From: Paragonimus skrjabini miyazakii
Lineage: Eukaryota; Platyhelminthes; Trematoda; Plagiorchiida; Troglotrematidae
Direction: 5' to 3'
Length of the DNA: 64,000 nucleotides
Assembly (NCBI GenBank): GCA_014338405.1
Contig: JTDE01000165.1
Coordinates: 119,417 to 183,416, forward strand
In this document: one piece after another, positions 13,048-22,500 of the stretch
How positions within the stretch are numbered: the first letter of the stretch is position 1
How the letters are laid out: each line of letters starts with the position of its first letter
Translations under genes and position numbers: made by a program
The notes under the pieces: generated by a model
The model's database searches: none
Told to the model about the DNA's origin: nothing
Seen by the model: only the letters and a program-made list of their open reading frames with translations

Positions 13048-13157
13048 AACGAATTCATTCGCAAGTGGTCGCTTTCTGTGTTCATTCTTTTCAGGTCATT
13101 ATTGAAAATGACACCTCACTATAATAGGCCTAGAATTAAAGCAACGAACGTAAGCCC
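13048..13157 (+). repeat. Direct repeat B, copy 2 (about 110 bp)
   Basis: Partner of 11,899-12,010. The sharp common 3' border points to a mobile or duplicated unit and not random similarity. It was not identified. Confidence 0.85.
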
Positions 13158-14249
13158 TCCATGTACCTGAAGTCCACTGGTACGTTAGTCAAGTTCATAT
13201 CCACCTGGTGAACTAGTCTAGGCGACCAAGGCAGTTGAAACTGCTGAATGACCATCTACCGCTTACACAAAGGCTACCTGCATTAATGAATGGCGACGGT
13301 CACAACGGCGATTATGCCATTTTCTGTTACCGGCACAAGGGAGGTTGGATAACGATTGGACTTCTGACTAGCATTTGAAATTGAGTAATTGCACCAGGAA
13401 TGCGATGTTTAATAAAGATACGTCTGTATTACTTAGCGACGTAGCAAACACGCTGTATTTTCAAGCTACTTTGTAATGTATAAGTAATTAATTAAGAATG
13501 CACAATGTTATTATAAGCTTCGGGCAAAACTATTTTCACTCGGACATTGAAAATATGACTTCAGCACACCAGAAGAAATGTCAACAGTTGTGTCGCTATT
13601 CAATCTTATATTCACGCCGGTACTACTTGGCTTCTACTTGAAGATCTTTGCTGGGCTGAAAACCAGAAGTAAAAATGTACTGACCAGGTTGAGAGTTCTT
13701 GAAGCCTAATGAACCTGGGCGAACAAACGTTTTGAAATGTGTTACGCAGACGGTTACGTTCCCAAGTTGGTAGAACGCATACTGGTTATGGGTGTCTACT
13801 TTTTGGTTGTGGTTCAGAATTATCAGGAATAACGGTTCTGCAGAGTATCCGTTCGATCATAATAACCTGACCGTATTAATAGTGAATTAAATAATTCTAG
13901 ATAATACAGGCTTCGATGTGTAACAGATGTGGAATCAGATCCTCACAGTTTGCTTGTGCAAAACTTTTTGCGTGTAAGTTTTGGCGTGCAAATCACTTAG
14001 TAGGAAGTTTTTACTGTTATAAAATAACCATCGCTGAAACTTGTTTGTAGCTTCCGGGTTCACATGAAAAGTTCAGTCATGCCCTTTTGTAAAGAAGCTG
14101 TGTAGCTCGTTTTTGATTTGTTGAGAGCTTTCAAAATCAACTCCGCACTTAACTCTTGAGAACCAAAACAGCCGCCCAAAACCTCCAACTATTTCTTTGA
14201 ATTCAACTTGAAAACATCTACTTTTGGGGTCATCGGATGTAGCTAATGA

Positions 14250-14520
14250 GAAAACTACTGTGATTTATTTCGAAGCGGTCGAGTAATCTAGGACTTACTG
14301 ACAGGTGGTTTTGGCTGAGAGCTTGTATCTGAAAGTTTGTTTGTGCCTAATGCTTGATTTGTGACGTGGTGGCCAGCGTTGCAGCTTCATGAAAACGTAG
14401 CAGGAGTTCAAATCCCGATTGTTACAAGAATATACGTTACTGATGAGCTCTAACACAAGCGAAACATGAGTACGGTGTTTTGTTTTAAAAGGGGCTGGCT
14501 AAACAGTCTACTGGACTAGA
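14250..14520 (+). mobile_element. Hammerhead SINE, copy with decayed ribozyme
   Basis: A tRNA-derived SINE in plus orientation. The leader is GTGCCTAA at 14,344-14,351, the A box is degenerate (GTGACGTGGTGG near 14,362) and the B box is good (GAGTTCAAATCCC, 14,404-14,416). The ribozyme arm CTGATGA is at 14,440-14,446 and GAAAC at 14,461-14,465. Stem II between them keeps 3 pairs (GCT with AGC) and then mismatches. Stem I does not pair, so the ribozyme is probably inactive. The 3' part AAAGGGGCTGGCT matches the family. Confidence 0.75.
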
Positions 14521-15130
14521 AGACCTACAATCTTTTGTGAATATTGCTCGTTTTTATACAAATTCATAATCCAAAACACGATTCATTCTTATTGTAAAGA
14601 TTGGTTCAATCGCGGCGTTACTAAGTCGGACTAAATCCGAATAAATATTTGAACGGATTTTCGGTTTAACAAGACGTTCAGTGAAAGTGCCACTGACTGA
14701 TTGGTGGTATGCAGTACGCTGTTTGCCATTGTCTAACTGCAACTTGCAAGCAGTCGGTAGTTAGCGATTGGTTTATTTCCTTTGATCTAAAAAACGGTTT
14801 TCCCCTGAGAACAGACAAGACATATTCACTATAAACCTGGTCAATGGTACTTCATCGTCGGTAGACATGCTTCTCTCAATGTTACGTGACATTGAGAAGC
14901 AAACAAATGAACTTACTGTCTACAGCGCAATTACATTGAGATGGTTGGAGTGCGTGACATAAGTAACAAGCAGACATGGCGTGATATTCACTAATTGGAC
15001 CTAATTGACTCTAGTTCCAGCGGGAATGGGATCACATTCTACTTAAATGTTGCCACAAGAATGCACTCAAGTAATGTAACCCAACAATAATAGTTAACAG
15101 AAAAGAAAAGCAAAATTTTCCCATAACAAA
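14521..15130. other. Spacer between SINE and Penelope element
   Basis: No gene was recognised. A hairpin-like pair ACATGCTTCTCAATGTTACG / CGTGACATTGAGAAGC lies around 14,868-14,900. Confidence 0.5.
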
Positions 15131-15494
15131 CTTGAACAGAGAATTCAGAAACAGGTTTTGCACAATGCATCTCTCAAACACATTTCGCTGCATCTCATCA
15201 GGTACATAATGCAGTCTGTGGGTTTATACAACAAAGCTCAAATTGCATTATGAAGCTAAACAACAAAATCAGCAACCAAACGAATACACGTATATCCGTA
15301 CACATCAGTTACCAGGGCAGTTTGGTACTGACAAACAAGTTTTCCTGTACACAGAGGAGTGGCTTCCATTTGCTAATGTCTACCGCCCCCGCGAACCGGA
15401 GAAGCCGCCCATTTCTTGTTACGTAGCGTATCCGGAACGCCTTCTCCAGGTTCGATTGGGGTCGACAAGTCAACAGGTGTCGGGTGATCGATGA
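15131..15494 (-). repeat. PLE-A left pLTR (inverted)
   Basis: The 364-bp terminal repeat is the reverse complement of 18,681-19,044 with only about a dozen to fifteen differences by eye. It carries an open frame of 83 codons, with FGTDKQVFLYTEEWLPFANV, that is equally open in the other copy. A hammerhead-like motif lies on the minus strand at about 15,156-15,211, listed separately. Confidence 0.95.
15156..15211 (-). ncRNA. Hammerhead-like motif in the left pLTR (degenerate stem II)
   Basis: On the minus strand CTGATGA (15,195-15,201) is followed by eight bases and GAAA. Stem I can form five pairs including one G-U (GUAC before the core with GUGC after the cleavage site). Stem III would be AUG/CAU closing a 14-nt loop, with U as the base before the cleavage point. 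Stem II is only one sound pair plus a mismatch, so activity is doubtful. The inverted copy at 18,964-19,019 carries the same motif on the plus strand. Confidence 0.35.
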
Positions 15495-15610
15495 CGCTGG
15501 TTCTTTGTGACTTGTTACGTTCTGACTCGAGCCCGATAATGTGGTATCTATGAGCGTTTTGCGAACGCAAACTGGAATGTGTTCATTTTGTCAAAACAGA
15601 GACATATATC

Positions 15611-15648
15611 GCGAGATGTTAACATTTCGATTTACTCTCATCAGTCGC
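15611..15648 (-). ncRNA. Type I hammerhead ribozyme of PLE-A
   Basis: All core blocks are present on the minus strand. CTGATGA is at 15,638-15,644, a short stem II is GA/TC around loop GTAAA (15,629-15,637), and GAA sits at 15,626-15,628. Stem III is the palindrome ATGTTAACAT (15,616-15,625). It is followed by the cleavage-site C at 15,615. Stem I pairs GCGA (15,645-15,648) with TCGC (15,611-15,614), four pairs. This small type I form with tiny stems II and III matches the hammerheads described in Penelope-like elements. With so short a stem III it could work better as a dimer through the palindrome. It lies in the sense strand of the element, 117 bp inside the left pLTR border. The pairing was derived by hand and not folded by software. 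Confidence 0.8.
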
Positions 15649-15735
15649 CAACTTGAAACCAGCAAATTTTATACAAACCGCTTATAGCAACAACAATTGA
15701 GTAAACCCACCACAAACTTCTGACCTTTCACGCGC

Positions 15736-16090
15736 TCATAGTTCAATCAATTCCACAGCACGGAGATTGATTGCATCAGCACCTTCTGTACACACAAAAC
15801 TGGCCGATCGCAACACCTTCGGGTTGCGATTATGTAACAATATCTTGAACGATTTGACAAAGTCACTTAGGTGACTGGTTGCTAAGATATGTTTGGCGAT
15901 CGATGAAGCCGAGGTCTTCGAGCTTGTTACGATCAGCAGGTCGTTTTTCGATATTGAAGTTCATAACCATTTGGGAATGTGCTCCGCCGTACGCCGATGC
16001 ATATGCCGATCTATCTTGCCTATGTAGACGTCATTGCAACCACATTTGAACTGGCAGATTACGTGGGAGACAGACTGATCGGTTGAGTGT
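15736..16090 (-). pseudogene. PLE-A GIY-YIG endonuclease domain
   Basis: The minus-strand reading has the C-terminal endonuclease of Penelope elements. It shows VICQFKCGCNDVYIGKIDR (the Y...YIG region), then an RRTAEH block with the expected arginine and histidine, then SSIAKHILATSHLSDFV, and the end VCTEGADAINLRAVELIEL. A stop interrupts it after HIPKWL, so it cannot be made as one piece. The frame ends at a TGA at 15,736-15,738. It follows directly, in element order, on the RT thumb at 16,278-16,625. Confidence 0.8.
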
Positions 16091-16277
16091 GTATCGCCGC
16101 TATGAAGAGCCAAACTTCTAGTGCTCAACAGGACGCGCTGTTGGGCTGCTGGGTAGATGCATTACAGCGCCGACATGAATTTGTGATTAACGTTGTTAGT
16201 CGAGTGGTCATCTTTGAATTGAATTTGCAGAACTGTTTTATTCCCCTGCACACTGCAGCTTATCACTGTTGGTTCTT

Positions 16278-16625
16278 TCATCCTACTATGGATATCCACA
16301 AACCTTTCGGGATAGCCGTTATCCACCAGCGTTTTTTAATAAATTCTCCTTCTTTCTCCAATCGATCTGCAGTGAAAATCATTCTGGTTCTGTGGAATAA
16401 CGTTTTCACTAGCCCTCGTTTATAAGCAATAGGTGCGAAGCTGGAGAACTGCAAATATTTTCCACTCCAAGTTGGCTTACGATAAACAGATCGTTGCAAT
16501 GTACCGTCTTGACGTCTGGTCATAAGAATGTCTAAGAACGGCAAGCAATTACTAACTTCCACCTCATAAGATACAGAGAGGTTTGGGTGGATGGAGTTCA
16601 AATGGAATGTGTTTGTTGACCCGAT
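16278..16625 (-). pseudogene. PLE-A second RT palm-thumb segment
   Basis: The open minus-strand frame has motifs of the C-terminal half of Penelope RT: CLPFLDILMTRR, the SVYRKPTWSGKYLQF block, and the thumb LVKTLFHRTRMIF. It lies after a truncated endonuclease start (16,636-16,860), which places it in a second element copy joined at about 16,630. It lacks its own catalytic palm. Confidence 0.8.
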
Positions 16626-16635
16626 TACACAACTT

Positions 16636-16860
16636 TCATTCCGTTCTGCTTAGGTAAGTGGCCCAGCACTCACACACGAATTTATAGATGATGTAAGATT
16701 TGGCGTTGAGCGGTAGTAGTGTTTTCAGAGATGGTGTTTGAATTCGGGTCGTGGTGAACCCCATGACCAGTTGGGCTGCATAGAACGTGCGTCCTATAGC
16801 CGCTGTGAGACGAGCTTTCAACACAGTCGCAATGTCATCACCCTTGTTTGGCAAGCGGAG
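16636..16860 (-). pseudogene. PLE-A first copy: truncated end of RT and GIY-YIG start
   Basis: The minus-strand frame has LKARLTAAIGRTFYAAQL (the region just upstream of the endonuclease) and then SYIIYKFVCECWATYLSRTE, which matches the start of a GIY-YIG domain. It then runs into an RT segment of another copy, so the junction of the two copies is at about 16,630. The rest of this endonuclease is missing. Confidence 0.65.
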
Positions 16861-17096
16861 ATAGACGTTTAGTTTGGGGGCTGTTAAACAGACTGAGGCG
16901 GCCGGCTTTTATTTGCTGAATTTCTCAACCAATTGCCGATAGATAGTCTTTTTTTGAGCGTGGTTCTCAAAACTGACATTTCTTTGGCTAATGTTTCCCT
17001 TGAGCAAATTCTTCTTGCGCAATAGAACAAAGTCCTCACCAGACTCCGATTGTACTGGATCGGTACAAACCTGTGAAAGTTCAGGTACTGTCCAGT

Positions 17097-18420
17097 TCAA
17101 GTATGGTTCCGATAGACGGACCGCAGTAAGCAACCGCTGTTCTGGCGCTTCATGAAAATATTCAAAAATGCCGGGGTTTTATCCTGTCTGTGCTCAAGGG
17201 TGAAACGTACTTTGAAATTGAGCTTGTTCATTGAATCGAGCACGCTCGTTGCCAACTCCTTGGTGTCGGTAACTGTCAACACATCATTAACATTAGGCCG
17301 ATAGAAATGAGCCTGTCTGATAACAGCGTTTGCGGTTTGTTCCAGGTAGGCAACGAAGATATCGGCTAGTAGCGGACCGAATGGACTGCCCAAAGCAACA
17401 CCATCGATTTGTGTATAACCAGTTTCCTGGAAGTAAAACTTTATGTTCGCTGTGCGAAGTGGGAGTAAACGTTCTAGCTCAGACATAGGCAATCCTATGT
17501 TCAATTAATGTGAGTCTATATACTGACAAATTATACTGACCATCTGCATCAGAGGGACATTTGTAAACAAAGGGGCGATGTCTAAACTCATCATATGTTT
17601 GCTGTTGCAGTCCAGACCATCGAGTAAATCGGTTAGTTCAAAGCTATCTATCACAGTTTTCCGAACCATCGATTGTCATACGGGCTGAAGAAGTTTGGCT
17701 AGCCACTGCGCCAACTTGTGTTGTGGTCAATTGAACATGGGTATTATTGGCCTCAGTGGTACACCAACCTTGTAAAGTTTGGGCAAGCCATACAGTTGAG
17801 GAGTATGTGATCCTGTAGGTGTATCTGGCCTTGCCGTTGACTGATCAATGAAGTGTCCTTTTAGCAATGCTTGCACTTCTTTGTTAATGCGTCATTCAAT
17901 TTCAGCAGCATTGTCTACCGAATTATCCTGACGGAATTTGGTAGTGCCATTTAATAGTGGTTGCATCCGTGAAATATAGTCAGCCTAATCAATGCCCACA
18001 ACGCCGGAATATTTGTCTGGTTGTAGAATTATCAGGTTTTCATTGGTTCGTAGCTCAGAAAAAGCATCAGTATGTTTCTGAGTCAGGATTGTGTTCTGTT
18101 TGGAGGACGTAACTCTGTATTGGTGCTCAAGGTCGACTAGCCTGGCTTTAAACCAACTGCGAGTGTCTTCTCATCTTGGACTGAGTTGTGAAAGTTGGTC
18201 AAACAGAAGCTCGAAACGGGCCTGTGACTTGATGCTGTTTTTCTTCTTTGGGGGTGAAAAGAATGTGAGATCACAAGATAGAGCTTCCAACTGAATGCTG
18301 TTGTGTTGAATTGACGACAGATTGGTCACATACCTAGCCGGATTTTCAGGAAATACTGAGTCTGTCTGATTGTGTCTGAGTGACCTCTGTAAATTGCTGA
18401 TTAGATTTATTCTCGTCTGC
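17097..18420 (-). pseudogene. PLE-A reverse transcriptase (fingers and palm), inactive
   Basis: Minus-strand reading shows the Penelope RT motifs in order: LIILQPDKYSGVV, QLYGLPKLYKVG with PLRPII, the SLDIAPLFTNVP block, IDGVALGSPFGPLLADIF, and AFLNIFMKRQ followed by RSVYRN. Several in-frame stops are visible between 17,510 and 18,000. The catalytic box that should read YVDD reads NVND (RPNVNDVLTV, near 17,300), so the first catalytic aspartate is lost as well. Downstream the frame runs into an unmatched insert (16,909-17,133). Confidence 0.85.
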
Positions 18421-18759
18421 TTAACCTTTTCGTTTTTCGAAAATCCACTGGTTGGAACTGAACAGTCTGATTAGTTTGATCAATTGATCTGTGGTATTTT
18501 CCACGTAGTATTTTGTTAGACGACGTAAGTCAGAAACTGTGGGTCGAATTTTGTCGTGACGACAACGTTTGTGATAATATTGTGGAATGGAGTTCCGTTG
18601 AAGACACTGACCATAGAATGACAATCGAACGTACCGGGTAGCGATTTCGCAGGAAGACTTGTTCGTCAGTACCAAATTGCTCATCGATCGCCCGACACCT
18701 GTTGACTTGTCGACCCCAATCGAACCTGGAGAAGGCGTTCCGGATACGCTACGTAACAA
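18421..18759 (-). pseudogene. PLE-A N-terminal open frame
   Basis: An open minus-strand frame of 112 codons starts inside the right-hand terminal repeat and runs into the region before the RT. It contains ATRYVRLSFYGQCLQRNSIP. Penelope proteins have a poorly conserved N-terminal part at this place, so it is assigned by position. A 33-bp piece at 18,646-18,680 repeats part of the pLTR (TTTGGTACTGACGAACAAG). Confidence 0.5.
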
Positions 18760-19044
18760 GAAATGGGCGGCTTCTCCGGTTCGCGGGGGCGGTAGACATT
18801 AGCAAATGGAAGCCACTCCTCTGTGTACAGAAAGACTTGTTTGTCAGTACCAAACTGCCCTGGTAACTGATGTGTACGGATATGCGTGTATTCGTTTGGT
18901 TTTTGAGTTTGTTCTTTAGCTTCATAATGCACTTTGAGCTTTGTTGTATAAACCCACAGACTGCATTATGTACCTGATGAGATGCAGCGAAATGTGTTTG
19001 AGAGATGCATTGTGCAAAACCTGTTTCTCACTTCCTTGTTCAAA
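18681..19044 (+). repeat. PLE-A right pLTR
   Basis: Inverted partner of 15,131-15,494, same length. It carries the same 83-codon open frame (18,681-18,932, minus strand) and, on the plus strand, the same hammerhead-like motif (CTGATGAGATGCAGCGAAAT near 18,973). Confidence 0.95.
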
Positions 19045-19138
19045 TAACAGCAACGATGTATATTTTATGGTTCTCAAAAATGAAGTTAAGAGTTACTCCT
19101 GCTTCCCTACTACATAAGCACATAGATAATATTACTGA

Positions 19139-19546
19139 ATAGTCGGGGATTTGGTTAATTTCAATTTGAACATCACCCACAAGTGATCGCGGCTGTCGGA
19201 TTCCCATAGACTTTCAATTCGACCCCTTTCAAAAAGAAGCACTCGACTCGAGTTTCGTTCTGATTAGAGTTCGTCTGCAGTGCATATCCTCGTCACTGCC
19301 TGGACTGGAACTCCCGCCACCCTTTCCTGAGGCAACCATGTTCACCACTACACCAATGAACTCACATTAGGCCCGACCAAATTATCATATGTGAACGGTC
19401 AACCACTTTTTCTTGTGAGTAATGATCAGGTTGCCTGTGCGCCTCGAGAGAAGACAGTTACCTTTTGTTAACTCCAACCGATAATCTCGTAATTAGTACT
19501 TGCTAGACAGGTCGAAATCTTTGATCTCATTAAACCTGCTGTGCGA
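19139..19546 (-). mobile_element. Hammerhead SINE, near full length
   Basis: A minus-strand copy with the longest 5' part seen here. The start is near CAGCAGGTTTAATGAGATC (19,546) and the leader TCGACCTGTCT follows. The tRNA-like part has a B-box-like GGGAGTTCCAGTCC, and the 3' tail ends in AACCAAATCCCCGACTA. The ribozyme core is mutated: CTGATGA reads CAGACGA (19,271-19,277), while GAAAC and the palindrome ACTCGAGT remain. The copy lies only about 95 bp from the end of PLE-A. Confidence 0.85.
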
Positions 19547-22500
19547 CATGGATTATAGAGTACTTTGATGTCATGAAGTTCATTTCTGACATGGCTATTC
19601 ACAATAGATCGGTAAATAGACCACTATTTCAAAAGCCCTGTGGAATTAATTGGGAAAACCGAGTTGTTCGATTCATTGTCTAGGGGTCCAAAGTTTGCGC
19701 GCTGAAGTAGTCACCAGACCGGGGAGACAATGAGCGCGACCAAGACCATATCACTAATCGGTCTACTAAAAAATGATAGATTAATTCGTTTGCGCAGGTA
19801 ATTACTGAAAGGAACCACCATTCCATTGAACGATACATGTCTCATATACGTCACGTTGAAGAAAGTGCTTGCATGGATCAAAACCGAGAGACTTATGTAC
19901 TCATTGCGAAACATTGCAATTGATCTTATCATTGTTGGTATCGTTTTGTTCAATATAATGACGCAAGTATAATAACGTTTGTATATGTGTTATGATCGCC
20001 AGACTTTATTGGTGCGACTAACCATCAAGTTGTTTTCGGTCAGAGAAATTCCGTTAACGTGAACATCCAACAAGTTAAACTGTGATGGGAGATGTAAAGG
20101 CGTTTGTTTTGGAATCTGTTGTGCTGAGCGAGACTCCTCCCAATCTTTCTGACCACAGTAATTTATAAAGTGACCTTACTCTCCAGGCAAACGTCTCCAC
20201 TTCTTGAGCACCCTAATAAGAAAAACCTAGAGCACCAGGGCAGAGAATCCTAGTTGAAGAGAGCTTGCGATTGAAGTTTAAGGTTATTTTAAAAATTCAT
20301 AATCGCTTTTCCACCAGCTGACTTAACAGCATCATGAATGCAAACGTATGGGTTACGGCAAACACTTGTGCCAATTACCTTTTCGTTAATAGACAAATTA
20401 CTCGCTGCTCGCCATTTCAGTCAAGTCACTGACCTCCATAGAAGATGGTTCTCCATTATTTCAACCAGAGTAGTTCGTAACTATTAGAACCACAACTGTA
20501 AGATATATTCTAGCCTAGTCAAATAAAACATGGCTCAACAAATGTTAATTTGTTGTAGCACCCTTGAAACATTCTCTGCGTAGTAGATCCCAAACACAAT
20601 CATGTGACTTGTTTATGTATGTTAATCAGTGACTAAATTGTACATTCTTGTGAAATTTATTTTACGTCTTTGGCGTGACGAATATTCTATGAAATACTGC
20701 TTGAGAACCTCAATCTTTTCGCTTCAAAATTACGTTTATCAGATAAAGGGTAGATTTGAAACGATGAATAAACCACCAACAGAATAAGTAAGCTTATGAC
20801 AAAGTATGTGCGTTATCCTATCCGTAATGACCTAATTTCCAGTCTAATCAAAAACACACGCGGTGCTCAATTTTGTGCGATACTCAAATCTTGTTTCGCA
20901 CTTGAAAAGCTATGCTCAAAAATCAGTGTGGTTTTATTCCTGCATGCAGCTTTCTGCGGCTTTGAAACAGTCAACATAATTTCATAAGTTAAATATTTTA
21001 TTTTTTTGGTTTCAGCTAAATTCCAACAAGCAAACCAGTCTGACTTTTTTCTAAACAAATTTCCATATAACAAATAAGTTCTACAACTTGGCTGGCTGAA
21101 TGCAACATACTACTCGTCAAACATCTCTGAAAACTCCTCATGCTGCATGTGCATGTTTGCCGGTACCAGCAGGTAGAACTATAATTTACTTGAAGGGCAG
21201 AAACTGTGGGTTTTCGAAATTTGAATTCTCGTAGAAGTTTCAAGAACCAACAAATAGCAGTCTTGAGGCCAATTTGTTCACTCTTGTAGATCATTGTCTA
21301 TATGGACAGTAGTTATTCTGATTTTACAATTTAAAAGGAATCAGTTAACAAACGTTGTGAAACACAATTTGGAATCTTCGTTATCTCCCGCGCGTGCGGA
21401 TTTATTGTTGAACTACCTGTGTAAGCTTATTGAACTTCACGTAGTAAATATTGGCATTGTAATACTGTTCTGCGTTTGCTTTATCACATCTGACTAACAC
21501 TAATATTTAAACCAAAACGACGTTAAACAATATTAGTTAGACCAGCTTTTCTAAGCATTATTTTGGTGAGGTTTACTCTCAGATTACATTTAGCTCTTAC
21601 CAGATTACGGCGTTTTCTTTGACAGTTAGCAAACCATAACCGAGTGCACTTCATTAGGAACACTGAAGAAAACAGACACATCTCCTTTTATGCAACTGGA
21701 TATGGAAATGTGACCACGGCGCACGAGTTTCAGTAAACTTCAAATACAAGTGTATTACTACACTCAGTCTCGACCAAATTTAAGTGAATTTTGCCACGGG
21801 TTTCTGAACAACTCATGCACAATTCAGCTTTCTGAATGTGAAAATCTTGACATTGCAACCTGTGGTCCTTAAAAAATCTTACTCAAATACATTGATACCT
21901 AGTGACTTCCTTTTCGTCGCCAGGTCGATGTAACTATGGTAAACGACGAACTAGTTCATTCCGAACGATAGGAATACACTTTCACTTGCGGGACTGAAAG
22001 GTTTTCAAGTCCAAAAATAATGAGTTGTAAGATGAGGAACAAATCTCAAGCAGCCACGCAGATATGTACACACATCAATCACTCTATATGATTGACTTGC
22101 ATGTAGGTTTACGCCAACAGTCACGTATAGGTTGCGTGTCTCAAGTATGATATGACACGGTTGTAACTGAGAAAGAACGCCTTAAAATGTTTGTGTCTGC
22201 GCCGCATGTAAACTGTACAAAAAAACTTAAGGAAAACATTAACTGTAAAATTAGTATTAAAGTGGTATTTTTCAATGTGTACAATATGTGGAAAGCAATG
22301 CATTTAAAATAACCAGATCTTTTTAATTGAATCGATGACAGGCAATCACAAACGTTTTTGAGGTAGATAAACTCCATCAACTGTAGAAGGCAACGCCAAT
22401 TGAAATCTGTTGAATACAGTCGCACTAGTTTTACCTCAATGTGTAAAACTAACCTCATATGAAACCGCATGGTCTCACATACGCGTGCTAACCAAGTACT

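Larger units (their letters stand above)
11276..14249. other. Long non-coding stretch with one duplicated block
   Basis: No exon was recognised. It contains both copies of a 110-bp block at 11,899-12,010 and 13,048-13,157, listed separately. Confidence 0.5.
15131..19044 (-). mobile_element. PLE-A: Penelope-like element with inverted terminal repeats, mosaic
   Basis: A minus-strand Penelope-like retroelement. It is bounded by two 364-bp repeats in opposite orientation (15,131-15,494 and 18,681-19,044). From its 5' end at high coordinates it has the right-hand repeat, an N-terminal region, the RT fingers and palm (18.4-17.1 kb), a truncated GIY-YIG start (16.85-16.64 kb), a second RT palm-thumb segment (16.62-16.28 kb), a complete but interrupted GIY-YIG endonuclease (16.09-15.74 kb), a hammerhead ribozyme (15,611-15,648) and the left-hand repeat. 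A second RT end after a first endonuclease start shows that two copies have been joined. Penelope elements are known to occur in tandem or partial copies with terminal repeats (pLTRs) in direct or inverted orientation. In-frame stops and frame changes make this copy dead. Confidence 0.85.
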
